NCBI GenBank assembly: GCA_030141605.1
Contig: JAQGDQ010000233.1
Span: 124,001-188,000, forward strand
Length of the DNA stretch: 64,000 bases
Origin: Tubiluchus corallicola
Taxonomy: Eukaryota > Priapulida > Priapulimorpha > Priapulimorphida > Tubiluchidae
Reading direction: 5' to 3'
The notes beneath the pieces are model-generated. The model was not told the DNA's origin, searched no databases, and saw only the letters and a list, made by a program, of their open reading frames with translations. Numbering within the stretch: position 1 is the stretch's first letter; each line of letters begins with the position of its first letter. Shown piece by piece: positions 20,931-36,075 of the stretch. The position numbers and the translations under genes were made by a program.

Positions 20931-23900
20931 TATTTTCTACATTTCTTTCTTCCGATGATAGTTGAGATTAAATAAGTTTAGCGAATTTTAGATCTACATT
21001 CATTACTCTAACCAAAGACATTTGGTCTGAACTCAAAATCCCTGAATAAAAGCAAAGACATACTTTGAACTTTTCAGCTTTTCTTCTTTAAGTTATATTT
21101 GCGTTCCAAAAATTTAGTGTGACTTCAGTCCATATGTACACGTAATAAAGAACTGTACATAAACACTCTGAAGCTGGCAAATCGCGATATCCAGAAAACT
21201 AAAAATACAGGCCAGTGTCTGACATTAAGTAACATGAACAACTGATTTTTTAAAACTCTGTTGACAATCTGAGATAATTACTAAATTCTTGAGTTTTTCC
21301 TTGCTATCGAAAACAGTATCAAAATTAATGAATTCTATGATACCATGCAGGCAAATTTTTAACCACTCCAGTGTATAATGTATGTGTGTTGTGTCATGTT
21401 TTTCTAATCATGTTTTCGAGCTTTTTTGTAAAGACAAACAGTCCTAGCTGCTACATAGTCTAAGCTCATTTATCACTTATACGATTAACGTATATTTAAT
21501 GATTTGAAAACCACTGAATCGGTTTTAAATAAATTTGCAGACTACTATTTTTCACGTTGACCATAATAATCTAAATAGCATCTAAAATTGTGTATCCTCG
21601 CGATTGATAATATTGTTTTAGTGCTTCCGTCTATCAAATATAGTTAAGAGTAGTAATATTTATGACCAAGCTGTTCATTAAATGAAGTCAGTTTCTTTTA
21701 TGTTACTTTACTTAGTAAATAAGCACTAGACGTAGGAATTTTGTTTCAGTCATAACTTTTATTTTAACCCAAAATATGTTTATTAACCATTTTTGTTCAT
21801 AACAATGATAATGTGATGTGAAAGTCTAACTGACCAATCGTGAAGAGCTGATCGTTATGCTTTTGGGGACATACCAACCAGGTCTCAATTCTGACTGGCT
21901 GGCTAGATGTCCTGGAAAGCTGAAAGGCCATATTGAAAAATGGTCAGATATAACTATGCAGTGGCCAGTGGTTTCTTTGATATGATGTTCAAACCAAAAC
22001 CGGTGCTTTATTCGTTATTACCTTCTTCCTGTTTGTTAGCTAACGGTGTTGTTTAGTTCATTAGTGAACCCTCGGCTTTAAATTAGGCATTCGTTGTATA
22101 AGGCAAAAGCCAGTGCCGGATTTAGGTATAAGCTAAATAAACTACAGCTTAGATCCTCATAATCTGCATGAGGCTTCAAGAAGATTCCAAAATGGGTTTT
22201 ACACTCTATTTTAAAATTAAGTAATAAATAAGTACCATTCTAATGATAAAATAATTTATATTGTTCACTTTGCTAGTAAATAATTAAAAACATATATATT
22301 TTCAAGTTTTCCGGGAGCAGCTGGTGTAATTTTAAAAAAGAGAGCCTAAAAGCTTATATAGCTTAGAGCCACACCGAGTCTAAACCGCTCTGCATTGACG
22401 TGCTACCTTTGCTTTGACTGAAGACCTTGAAATCAGTTTTGACGAACGAACTAAATGTTTGCTCTGTAAAATTAAATAACAATAAACCTGACATGTGTTT
22501 ATAAAAGCAAAAAATATTGCAAAACGTCTTTTATTTGTTACAGGACATTACAGCATATAAGTTTATAATTACTGTATTCTATTTATATAGGTATTAAAAA
22601 CAGTCTGGTAATTAAGGTATGCTCACTTGGGCATAACGCATTCATGTGCCTGGTAAATGTTGCTTTAGAAAAGCCTTGCTGTTATGACATTCACAATTAA
22701 TATGCAGACAATAATAGTCTTGATGTATGAGGCTGCAGTTAATGTCTCTTTGAGTTTGGGTACATCCTGTTATGCTCATTATAGTTATGGTACATCATGG
22801 AACAAAGAGATCCACTAATTTGTAACGCAGCGACCAGAACACTAAGATGCATTAATATTGATCTATTATTGTCATTATATTAATAATCATGATAGTCTAA
22901 TTATATTATAACAGATTCTTTATATTCTGTTTGTCAAGGCAAGTAGATAAGTAGTTATGCGCACTCGGTCATACTATTAACCAATTTATAACACTTTCAG
23001 GAAAAACTCTTTCAGCTTCTTGTTTAATATTCGATCGAGCTTACTACCTTTATGCTTTTACATCTCCTGAGCGTGCGCACAGAATAAAGAGTGGCCAATT
23101 TTAGTTATAACATAATAAGCTCGTATTTCCAACAGAAAGGAAATAAATAGTTTAAAACCACTTGAGACTTCTTTCAAAGATCTATAGATAAAGATAGGTT
23201 GCTCTTTCACTTCGCTGTTTTTGCCATTCTTAATAAGTGCACTTTCAAGCGACGAGTAGTATAGCGTCTGCTACATCCGGGAACGGCAACGGTGCAATAA
23301 TAACAACCAGATTTACCAAGCCCCTAAATCCTATCTCCATTATTAATTTCTTTTTTTTGTTTAATTGCTATCTTCCCGACTTGTGAAGTTAGGTTCCCGA
23401 CATTAGGTTTATAATTACAGCTTGCACAATTTTTCTTCCACAAAAATTATTTGTGGCGTGCTACTTTTTCTAACTTTATATTTTTAGCACCTGGCATAGG
23501 CAGCTTATGTAATTGTGAAGTTATACTGGCACAGTAGGAGCCACTGAAATGCCACTGTTTTGAGACTCTGAAATAGTGCAGCAAGTACAAGACTGAATGC
23601 CATACACTGCAGTTATATCATTCATTATGCTTAGCAGCAATAAGCAATTCATTTCTATGATGTCAGCCGCTGCAAAGCTTTTTAAGCTGACAATTGTAAC
23701 CAAAATAGCGTTTTAGAGTGAAGGATAGGTGGTTTTAAGAGAGAAGAAAGGCTTACGAGGCGGGATGCAGAATTTGCTTCGTAAGCAGGTGACTAAGCTT
23801 AACAATTTCTCACCGCTCCTTCGCTATGTCTTTTGTGGAATTTTGCCTTTTTGTTCTGTCTCAACATTCAACGACAATCTAGCTAGTCAGTAGTGCCTGC

Positions 23901-25016
23901 AGCACATTAACCGCTCGCTGTGTGAAGTCGTAATAAATCAAACTCCCTTCCTTGATTTTTACAAGATTTTAATGGTTTCCAAAAATAGCAATGATAAGAA
24001 ACCAAGATTATTAAGCAACAGTTTTATTAAAAAACAAAACTAGCTCACAATATTCCATCTTTTCTTTATCATTTGAATGTGTTCTAATTAATTACTTGCA
24101 CCACAAAATCTTAAGCTATTTGAAGGTAACGTTCAAATTTGGCTCTTTGTTAAAAGCTTAATGACCTGATTTCATCAGCTTTATGTGTTTCAGAGCACCC
24201 GCCATTAACGAAGTACGGCTATAGGTAGATTGCTAAGGCTCTTGGCAGATATTCACTATAGTATCATCACTGATACCAGTAATGGTACAGACTTGAATTT
24301 TCCACTAATCAATATATGTGTATACATGTAGCAGGCTTTGAAAGTTTAAGGTCAATACCGCATTGTGAGCCAATAAATGATCTTGATGGCAGTAATCACG
24401 CGGCTTTTGGCACAAACAACTTTAATACCTGTGAGGCAAACACCTGATTAGGTTTTCTTACATTCTGGTATTTAATTTATCAAAGGTGGCTACGTGCGGA
24501 CAATTTATTGAAAATCGGGCCGTAGGGACAAACAAGTAAAATTACCTCTTTTATATGGAATCTGTAGTAATTAACCATCGGCCTCAAATTAAACCATCAA
24601 GCATTTTCTAAAAAATGTGTCTATTACTTGTATTAGCTAATGGTTAATCGCTTTCATTAGAGAGTAGTGAATTCTATATGTGCTCACTACAGTGTTACTA
24701 AAAAATACGTCGGCAATCAGGCTTGTACTAATAAAGTTAACAGAATTCTAAATGATTACCTTTTGTGAAAGAAGTAGCACAAACCGATAAATCGTTAAAA
24801 TTTAAAGCATTTTCTTCGTGCATAATGTCGTAAGACATTAAAAGATCTTTATAAAGACGATGTAATTCTAATAAGTCTAATTTTCGTTAATTTATTTTCT
24901 ATCAAATCTATATCTTTCAGCAAATATGATTACAAGTAGGGGAACAGTATTACCCAATATAGAAAATAAGGTTTTTACGCAGCATTTAAAAACAGAGACT
25001 GGTGGCCATTTGTCTA
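20931..25016. other. Unannotated AT-rich DNA, no gene seen
   Basis: About 4 kb examined on both strands without a convincing exon, RNA gene or mobile-element domain. A minus-strand 60-codon frame at 23521-23703 is moderately protein-like but has no recognisable motif or splice context strong enough to call. Confidence 0.4.
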
Positions 25017-25560
25017 TTAAGCGTGCCGACTGTCTTGGTACAATATCATATCAAAATAAATTTCAGCAACATCAGCATAAAGCTTAAAAGACAGATTATC
25101 AATGTAACTTGTAAGGAATAACATTAGCAAGTAAAACAAACTTAGTGATCCTAATGTGCTACCTTGTATTTCATTCCAGAAATGACGAACACGCACTGAG
25201 ATATATATACTAATTACAATAAATTTTGACAAAAAAATTTCTGTCCATTGAAACAATTAACCAACAGTACAATAAGCTTTCAGTTTATTAAAAGTTTAGT
25301 GGTGACTAACGGAATCGAAAACATATTGAAAGTCAGTACAGATGACTGCTATTGGCTTTAGGTCGATAAGTGCTACAAGAATGTTCCTGGGTTGTGATTA
25401 AGTTATGGCATTTGAAATTCGTTACAAATCCACATTTTCATTATCTAAATTCAAGTAAGCAAAATGAGCCTATAATTCGCTAGCTAAGTTCGAGCTGTTG
25501 CCCTTTTTATAGATTGGAACTACATAGACAACTTCCCACATCCGAGGAAGGGTCTGAGAC
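25017..25560 (-). mobile_element. LINE reverse-transcriptase relic
   Basis: Read on the minus strand: MWEVVYVVPIYKKGN-like pre-RT near 25500-25550, a DFQYVFDSVSHH block near 25320, then EIQGSTLGSLSLFYLLMLFL and SFKLYADVAEIYFD (25050-25170). These are RT motifs (KAFD, QGSxLGPLLF, YADD). The second catalytic Asp of YADD is Val, and there are stops and frameshifts, so it is dead. Confidence 0.7.
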
Positions 25561-25699
25561 TACTGTACATAAAGGAAAAATTATCTGGACTTTTACTAAT
25601 TAAAGTGATTTTACTAATTAAATGAGGCGCTTAGCACATTTTTATCATTAAATCCTAATATTTTTCAGGAATATTGAAATAATCTATAGAAAAATATTA

Positions 25700-26330
25700 C
25701 TGAAACTACGGACACAAATTTCTTGGGAGTAATTGTCAATAACAAATTAAAATGGAATCTTAAATTGAAAAAGAATACGATAAGATGGCATCCAGCAATA
25801 GTTACTTACTTACAAGTTAAATTCTAAAACAAAACTCCAAGTATACAAAGCTTTTTTTCTACAACATTATTCCTACGCTTGCATTTTTTCGCAATGACGC
25901 AGAAACGCAGGCTTTAAGCAAAATATACACTCTGAAAATTGATCCTAAGATTCGTTACTGGTGTCAGTAATTAAAACGACCGTATGCTTTCAGAAACAGA
26001 AAGCATCAATTTAGTCAATCGGGGAAACTTTAAGAATACGAATAATCCAGTTACACATGAAATTTCGATACACAATGATTTTCATCTGCAAATACGTGAA
26101 TAATATTAGCATACAGTTTTTAAACGGCAGACTACCCTTGCTTCAGACAGTAAAGAAAAACACAAGAACAACAGTGTTAAACAAATTACTACTAAAAACA
26201 AATATGGCCACTATAGCATAGTCATGGCAGCAATAACTCTTTGAAATAATCAGTTATCTATTTAAAAACAAGAATCCACATTAAAAATTATAAGGAAAGG
26301 CTAAAAAAGAGACTAATGACAATGTGCGTA
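25700..26330 (+). mobile_element. LINE ORF2 C-terminal relic
   Basis: TNFLGVIVNNKLKWN at 25712-25757 matches the conserved post-RT block (FLGVxxDxxLxWxxH). The rest is heavily degraded, but the tail near 26270-26320 is compatible with a LINE terminus. Orientation is opposite to the adjacent relic at 25017-25560, so these are separate insertions or a rearranged copy. Confidence 0.5.
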
Positions 26331-26635
26331 TTACCCCAAAACAGACATGATTTTAATAGGCCAGCTCACAGTGCTTATATTTTCCAACGACCTTAAATTT
26401 AATGGCTGTGAATTATCATAGAGACTATTATTTACTGTTATGAACACGTTCTACTGTATTATTGTATTAATTTCGCCAATACAGGAATGCAATTATTTTG
26501 TATAATACACCACGTAGCACCCCTAAATAAACATCATCTTGTTAGGCATATTGTTTATATTTTCCCACAACTCTAAATTTAGTAACAACTAATTCAATTA
26601 TACTATTAACTGTGATATAGAATATTACTGGTAAT

Positions 26636-28136
<1,501 letters not shown>

Positions 28137-28518
28137 ATGGAGAGTGAATCGCTAAATTATATTCATAATTCATCGGTCGTTCAGGAGACGGATGACGCAT
28201 TTGATGATTTTAGCGATATTCTGGTCACCAATGTCACTCTGGTGTTCAACCATACAGAAATGGTAGACATGAGTGCTTCATTGAGGATAACACTTTACAC
28301 CATCATTTTTATACTTTCGCTAAGTGGTAATTTTATAGTGATTATCACGCTACTGAAGAACAGACACATGAGAACCATGACGAATTTTTTTCTAGTCAAT
28401 TTAGCAGTTGGTGATTTACTGCTGGGCGTTTTCTGTATGCCTTTTACGCTGGTGGGATCAATCCTACGAAATTTCATTTTTGGACGAAACATGTGCACCA
28501 TTTTGTCCTACTTACAAG
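28137..28518 (+). CDS. First coding exon of a rhodopsin-family peptide GPCR (CCK/sulfakinin receptor-like)
   Basis: 127 codons plus one base from ATG to a donor AAG|GTTAGT at 28519. The N-terminal 55 residues are extracellular with three N-glycosylation sequons (NSS, NVT, NHT). TM1 (about residues 58-80) contains the class A GN motif in LSLSGNFIVIITLL. TM2 (about 90-115) contains LVNLAVGDLLLGVFCMPFTL with the conserved Asp and the FCMPF end typical of peptide receptors. ECL1/TM3 starts at FIFGRNMCTILSYLQ, including the disulfide Cys. The FCMPF...FIFG...C spacing resembles cholecystokinin/gastrin and sulfakinin receptors most. The rest (TM3-TM7, DRY, NPxxY) was not found in the window, so the gene continues beyond a very long intron or is broken. 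Ligand assignment is inference. Confidence 0.85.
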
Positions 28519-28539
28519 GTTAGTGACAGCGCTTAACTT

Positions 28540-30127
28540 TAAGTAGACGCGATAATTGATGCCACTGAAAAGTGGCGTTACAACTTAAATAAAAATAAAT
28601 ATATAACAGCAGCATTTTTAGATCTAAGTAAAGCTTTTGACAGCCTCGATCACAATTTACTACTAGACAACTTACGCCAACTAGGATTCGATTATACTTC
28701 TCTCAAACTAATTAATAATTACCTACACAATAGAAAACAAAGAGTCAAACTGAACAAACACACTTTTTCAACATGGGACACACCACAGAGAGGCATCCCA
28801 CAAGGTACGATATTAGGTCCATTACTCTTTTGTTTATACGTTAATAAAATTCATTTAGTTTTACATAATTCAGACTTAACACAATATGCCGATGATACAA
28901 CACTCTATACAGCACACGCAGACTTTCTAACATCAAAAAATAATCTAGAAAAAGACATAACAAATATAAATGCAGCATTTAACTATTTTGGTTTAAAAAT
29001 GAATGATGATAAGACAGAATTTATGGTAATATCACCCAAATCCAATGACATTACTTCTAATGCAACACTAAAAGTAGGTGACTGTTCCATAGAACAAGCA
29101 AAAACTGTAAAATTTTTAGGCATTACTGTCGACAATAAACTCACTTGGGATGAACAGTTTCATCAAATACACAACAAGATGGCGTTAAGCACGACATTCT
29201 TACGCCAAACCAGAGGCCATCTAACCAAGAAAACAAAAATTCTCATCTACAAAAGTCTAATATTACCACATTATCTATATGGTTGCACTTTACTTCAAAA
29301 CGTTAAATATGAAAACTTTAGAAAACTAAATACAATGCAAAACTAGATTAATTCATGGCTACTCTAACAAAACTGCTAAACAACATGCTGCTTCTGCAAC
29401 AAGCTTAAGAACGTCCACAAAAATACCAATATTAGAAGCCTATCGAGATTACAAAACACTGATATTTCTTTATAAATATATAAATAAACTGAGCATTCCA
29501 TTTATAAACAATCCCTTAGCGTTTATTCCTGATACCACATTGAACACTAGAACATACAATTTAAAGCAAATTACAGTAAACAATAAATTTGGAAATAACT
29601 CTATATCAAAACAGGCCATACATTTATGGAACTTACTACCCAGTGAAATAAAACAAATAGAATCTCTCCACCACTTTAAAAAGAAATTAAAAGAATATCA
29701 ATATAACAGGTTTCAACTTCCACATTGTGCATCTGATACTAATTACACGGACTCCACCTTCATATACCCCCGCCCCTGACTCCATATAATGATTAAAAAT
29801 GAAATTTTTTAAAAAAAATTATGTAATGTAATACGTGTTATGTTAGTTTCGTGTTTCGTAATGTTAAATGTATGAATAGTGTGCACTATGTAATGTAAAA
29901 TTTAATGTACTTTCCTATAATTGTTTGTAAAAATATTTTAATATGGTATTTGTAAATATGTTCATTATATTGTATATAGTTTGCACTTTAGTTTTTTTAG
30001 TATGCACTGGACGCATTTGTCTTGAACAGTGTTGTTATTTTAACATTACGCTGAGGCTAACTCAATTTTATTATAATGAGGGAACCGTTTTTATGACAAA
30101 TAAAGAATTAATATATATATATATATA
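28540..30127 (+). mobile_element. 5'-truncated non-LTR retrotransposon (LINE), nearly intact RT
   Basis: The frame opens at about 28548 and gives all late RT motifs: AAFLDLSKAFDSLDHN, RGIPQGTILGPLLFCLY, LTQYADDTTLY, FLGITVDNKLTW and LILPHYLYGCTLL. A single frameshift or stop lies near 29345, after which the frame reads on to a normal terminus (LWNLLPSEIKQ, HHFKKKLKEY) with stop at about 29777. An AT-rich 3' UTR follows, with AATAAA near 30105 and an (AT)n tail to 30127. The catalytic YADD is intact. Low decay suggests a young insertion. It sits in the first intron of the receptor. Confidence 0.9.
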
Positions 30128-30506
30128 AGTGATTATCTGTAATCTGGGTATAAGCCATTATAAATTGTTTTATTATATTTATTTGCAATTAGCTACATTA
30201 CACACGCTACAAAGCATTGCCTAGTAAATTTGGATGGTTGTGCTGGACTGGAACTTTGCTCGTTTTACAATGAGACTCTGAACCTGAATCTTATAGGTAA
30301 ACCGCCAGAGTTATAGCATGTAGAGACTAATACCTACTAGAGACAGTAACTCTACAGTCATTGGTCAACCTCGGTTTTACTTAACGCTGGTAGCTGAACA
30401 CACACCGTGACCTCTCGGCTACTTTACTTTTTGGCTTAAACGTTCTTAGGAGCTTATGTTCTTTATTTGTACATGCATACCGACTTTAAATAAAAATTTA
30501 TCTATA
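30128..30506. other. Receptor intron or intergenic DNA
   Basis: No feature recognised between the young LINE and the TGTC tract. Confidence 0.4.

Positions 30507-30566
<60 letters not shown>
30507..30566. repeat. (TGTC)15 microsatellite
   Basis: A 60-bp perfect tetranucleotide tract. Confidence 0.97.
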
Positions 30567-32299
30567 CCTCTACCAATACAAGATTTATAAACCCCTCAAC
30601 ATCAACAGTCAAGAACATTGAATGGCGATGTCTATACACTTGCATAGATTTAATAATTTTAAGCGCTTTTTGTAACGCGAACTGCGCTGCAAGTTTCAGT
30701 TTAAAAGTTTATTAACCACAATGACCCGAAATTTAGCGTCCTTTATCTTAAATGATGTATCACTTCGGGCGACTTGTCAGGTTTCCCTGTCTGCCTGAAT
30801 CCTACATGAGCGCATGGTTAGTTTGTTATTTACGACGATTCGTTAACCACAAACTGAAAGCTACGCGTCGTACTTTATTTGTAAATTCATAGCCACATCC
30901 CTTTCCAAAATGCACTTTCCTTGTTGAAACTTACAAAGCTTCAAATTCAAAATTTAATGTAGATGAATACGCCGGATTCACCAGTAAGGAGCCTGGCTTG
31001 ATTAAATGAATCACGCGATTACGACAGCCTAGTTTAGCCTTTAAGAGAGTCATTAACTCTAAAAAGGATTTTGCTGAATGAAGAACAAAAGCTCACTTTA
31101 AATAGCAAATCTTTTCATTTAATCTGATAAAAACCGTGATCCGTAAATATTTATATAATAATTATAGTTCGTACAATTCGTTTTTGAGGTTTCATTAATT
31201 TCACATAAGCTTGTGTGATTCGACAATTTAAAAAAAATCAAACCTCAAACACTAAAAAATATCGAAATTACCACATAATACACTCGCATAAAATGCCTTA
31301 CTTAAAATGACAAAAGAAATTTAAATCACTCGTATTTCCCGCCAAACGAACCTCGCTGTAACATATTTGAAAAAATGACGTAAGCCGAAGGCAGGCATAA
31401 CAAAGCTTACACAGTTCACTTAGAAATTTCCCCTATTCTAGATGACTAAACCTTTGTGCTTAACTGTGTTTATGCAAAAATTAGTCATCGGATCAATTTA
31501 CAATAAATTTAAGATGCGTACATAGCTTTAATACTCAGGATTTTTCCTCAAAATGAATAGATACTGCACATTATAATTACGGATAAGCGTGGAACTCTAC
31601 GAAGCCATGAGCATAAAGAAGGTGGGTGCCCAGCGGTTAATTAGCTTCAGTTTTAGTTCAGTTAATAGAGTTCCGTTTTAGCTTGTTAAAATAATTAATC
31701 TGTTACTTTGTCCACGTTAACTAGCCAAGTCGATAACCGATTTTCATTACATAAAGGGCAACAGGTTTCATTAAAACACAAAACATATTAATAACACTCT
31801 TGTTTAACGTTTTGGATTTTTTGTAGTTGATAATAGTAGGCCTAACGTTAGCTGCAAAAGAAGTTCGCTCATGCACCCGGCTATACACGTATAAGCGGTA
31901 ACCAGATGGCATGCATTTTTTCGTTCAAATTGAGCGCTCTCAAGCTTGAAGTGATCGCGACTTTTATATTGATTTTACTAACTACACGAGGCACTTATCA
32001 CAATTTTATTACTCGAACTTTCTAGCATTTTTCTTCAATATTAAAATAAACTCGTCAACTTCCGAAAGACTTGGCTTTTGCTTTAAATGTATATTTCTAT
32101 CTTTACACAAACTGACTATCTGATCTGAGTACAACCCTCTGGGGTTGGTCTTCAACTTGTCGTCTTAACTCACTTGACAGATTGCTAAATAGCATCTGAT
32201 CAGGACTAATCTCTTGCTCATAGAACGAAGGTCTTAAATCTGGAGACCCTTGCTTTGGTTCTTAAACACCGATAGTTTACTGGGATACCCGTTTTGCAG
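30567..32299. other. Unannotated AT-rich DNA
   Basis: Nothing supported on either strand. In particular no TM3-TM4 exon continuing the receptor was seen. Confidence 0.4.
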
Positions 32300-32470
32300 A
32301 TGCTTATCGTTTTTCATCTTGGAGATTTCCAGCTGCGGAAAACAAATTTATAAACCCAATTTTCCCAGGGTCTCTTATTTGTGGAATTCCTTATCAGAAA
32401 TTATTTCCCTGATTATACGATTTTACCCGCTTCAAGAAGTATACGTTAAAAAGTACCACATGTCATAAAC
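32300..32470 (+). mobile_element. Possible LINE 3' terminus
   Basis: YLWNSLSEIISL matches the common ORF2 C-terminal pattern (LWNSLPxxI followed by a basic FK tail). The match is short and isolated. Confidence 0.35.
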
Positions 32471-34867
32471 AAATCAGCTATAAAAATTATATTTTCTGGC
32501 CATCTAATCATATTTTCACCTTTCACTGGTAGTCTTTTATCGTGAGTGCCTGGCCTTGTTTAGGGTGATTTGTATAAATTTCTTTTATGTTATTTCCTAC
32601 GAAAATTTATTTTGTTATAATTCATCATTAGAAAATAGTACTAAATAGTAACTAATATAAGAAAAGCCAAAAATGCGCGTTTGTCTGCAGTTTAACGCTG
32701 GATGTAGCACTGTTATAGACATGTACATAATAATTCATGTAAATTAAGAGTACTAATGCTTATGCGATAATGTTGTACGGTAGCATTAAACCTGAAATTC
32801 TGCTATTATATAATCCTTATCAAATTACGTAAATTTCAACTTTGCAAAATGGCGTGCTACGCCGGGCAATATCCATTAAATATATTATCTAAAACGGTTA
32901 TTCGCTGTCTCTATATGTTATGCAATTAACTTCATTTTCTGCATCCCATTTTTTGTTTAAAAGAGTTAGTTATCCAGTCGTGGGTGTTTATGAAATCTAT
33001 TCTTGCACAGTCGTTTTACACATGTGCAAACAAATTAGGGAAACATGAATAGAAAGCGACTATTAATTGGTGTCTATTAAAATCAAGCTATTAACAAATT
33101 ATGCATAAACTATTAGAAACTATTAAATAATAAGAATACACGACGCATAAATGGAATTTACTGAGAGTAGTGAGTAAATTAAGAACTTATTTCATATATA
33201 GAACACAATTACCAACTGAAAAACAATTAAATTTTGCTAACTAATGAAGTTCTTTTAAAATAAAAAACTGTGTTGACCACCAACTACCATTCTCTTTAAG
33301 TGTGTAGACTTCTGTCTTCACAGACAGACTCCACGGATAAAGCCACTTTCTGCTTTGCATATCTTGCTAAGATCTTGGTTTTTTTCATCTTGCTACTGCA
33401 GCTATTCTGTGTTTCTGTGACATCTGATAATGCCTTTTGCAGCCTGCTTATACGATGCATTATAATGACATTTATAACGTAAATATAACGTTAATTATAA
33501 TTATAACGTAATATGAACTTAAAGATGTGACTATCTATGTTGATCCGTTTAAACAGCTTGTTTTGTCATATTATACAATTTGAAAATTCATCGAATCTGT
33601 TAATATTTGTCTGAGTTGATGCCCCGTGAACTATGTTATCTTTTGATAACCAATATTTATAACACTGCTTTGCATACTAATGTTAAGAAATTTTAAATTC
33701 AATTTTTATTTATTTCAGTTCTTCCAATTTTCTTTGTAGGTTTTTTTTATTGTTTGACAATTGTACTCAATGTTTAACATTTAAATAATAATAAGATGCA
33801 TACAGATAAAAGTTCTGTCGTTCTCTTGTCATTGCAAGATTTAAGAGCAAAAAACAATCACATGATTTTTGTGATCAAAAGAAGATCTTTTTTGTCAAAC
33901 TACGTGAGGTGAACGAGAACAAATTGTGCACATTTTATCTATTTCATTTTCCTCGAAATCGGATACATTTCAAAACCTTTTGATTTATAAGTAACACTTT
34001 CTATTTCAACTTGAGTAGCAATTGATAATAGACAAGTGGATAATAAAAGATTTGTAGCAGCAATAAGGGATGTTTTTATTGCACATTTCAGTGTGGGCAG
34101 GAGATATGAACGATATGGTGAGCAAGGTTTACCAATTCATCTTGAGTTGATTTTTTCGGTGTAAATAAGAACTACTTATTTGTTTACTGAAAAAAGACTG
34201 AATACTGAACTTCACGTTAAAGGAATTTATTTAAACCACAAGTTCACAGGTAACAATAAGTTACTCTCATTTAGTTAAAAATTGTAACCTTGATGGAGTC
34301 CATTTTACGTAGGCGAATTTCAATTGGACAAGCATGCTACCGTAATAAGTAAGTAAACACAAAAGGGCTACGCTAAGCACGCCCAGTATTTGAGTTTACT
34401 GCTGCGATTGACTGTAAAATGTAAAATGTTGGAATATTTAGAATTGTGTATTGAAACCAGCTTGAAATTACTCAAATGCGCTTTATTATTCAGTCTTCGC
34501 GAGGAATTTCGCTCTGTCGGACGGGATATCCGCCTCGCCATCCTGTTAATTGAACCACGTCATGGGGTTAAATCGAAACGTAAAACGTTAGAGACAGTTA
34601 ATAAATACGCAAAATAACAAATATTAACAAATAACTTTTAAGCCCATAAAGTTGCATTGTGGTTCTAAAAATTTCGTTTTATCTTGATTTAGTAAAAGTT
34701 TTGTTATGAAGTGTTGTAAGCGGTTTCGTGGTTAATATCGTCGGTGAAAATTAAAAATTTCCTTGAGTTGATATCGGGATGATAATTTTGGTGAAAGTGC
34801 AGGTGCATGAGATATAAACTGTTCCATAAGCAACCATAAGTTTTTGTGGTTTAACAGGCGTTTAAAC
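32471..34867. other. Unannotated AT-rich DNA
   Basis: No exon or element recognised. Open frames at 33300-33482 and 34390-34617 are short and without known motifs. Confidence 0.4.
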
Positions 34868-36075
34868 AATGATGTCTAGCAGCCAACTACGAAGTTCTAA
34901 GCGAAAAAGTCGTGAGTTGTGTAAGAAGACATCGTACCCAATTTAGCAGACGCTGAACTCGAATTATTTTCGACAGTGCTTTAAAAAACAAGTAGAAAAA
35001 CAATTTTGCAACATTTTCCCAGTTGAAAAAGCATCATCACCATTATCATTGTCTGTATTGATGACAATGAAGAGCAGTCTGTGTTTAAATATTAGCACTT
35101 TAACAGAGCTTAGGGCTTAGGGCTATGTGAAATAGGCTGCTGCATAAAACGTCCGGTCTCAAGACCATTACAGAAGTAATAAAGGTACGACGAGGGGAAG
35201 ATATGTCACGTAAAGTTGATTATAAGCTCTCCGATAAGAAATGAGCAAACATAGAGCAAACAACCAACAAATTAAGTGCTAGCAAAAACAAATTAACTTC
35301 AAATCCAATTTCTACATAAGCAGTTGGGAGTATTAATCTGAAAGTAGATGAACCTAAAAACTGTCCTACCGCAGCATCGTCAAAAACAAAGATCGATTGG
35401 GTAAACTAACACGTCTGCAATTAAACAGTAGAAACTCCAATATTAATATTAAATGCTCTTATGACCCCGAACTCTCTGTAATTGTTGAATGCTGTAGAAT
35501 AGTCTGATTAGTACAAGTGCCAAAATTAAAAACGACCTTAATTCAAATATTCTTCGGACGAAATTTGATGCTGCATATAAAGCAATGAGAGGAAAATACA
35601 ACTGCAGTTACCAGACAGCGACACCGCGTCCAAAATGATAGAAAATTGGCAGCCACACGACTTGGATGATAAAACAAACTAGAAAGCCTATCAGATAGTT
35701 CGTTGGTCTCATTAGGAACTGCGACACTGAGTTTACGGATGAAGAAATATTAGAAGACTTTAACCAGTTTTATGAAGTCGCGGGCACAGAACATTTTAAG
35801 CGAAAATGGGAAAAATGCCAATTGTGAAGGTAAAATTTAGAAACATTAAAACACCTGAATGCAGATATTGATAAAGGTGTTCCGGTTAGCAGAAAGATGC
35901 CTAATGCTGCGTTATACAAAACGAAACGCCAACCCACACGTTGTTTTTATTGTCAGGCATTTAACCATGCGGTTAAAAAGTGGTACAAACAGTCAGACGT
36001 GGTAAATGCAGCTAAAAATCACTAAACAGACGAATGCACCGCTGACTACATCAAATGCGCCAACCGGCAACCGTA
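34868..36075 (+). mobile_element. LINE ORF1 (gag-like) relic with zinc-knuckle motif
   Basis: A possible start MMSSSQLRSSKRKSREL lies at 34868. A later block, FTDEEILEDFNQFYEV, is at about 35740-35790. A degenerate CCHC knuckle follows at 35930-36060: TRCFYCQAFNHAVKKWYKQ (last Cys replaced by Tyr), then DECTADYIKCANR. This is the layout of jockey/I-type LINE ORF1. Many stops; inactive. It may belong with the endonuclease piece in the same orientation at 40915-41440. Confidence 0.55.

Noticed and set aside
23521-23703. Protein-like minus-strand 60-codon frame
   Set aside because: No family, no convincing flanking splice sites and no neighbouring exons.
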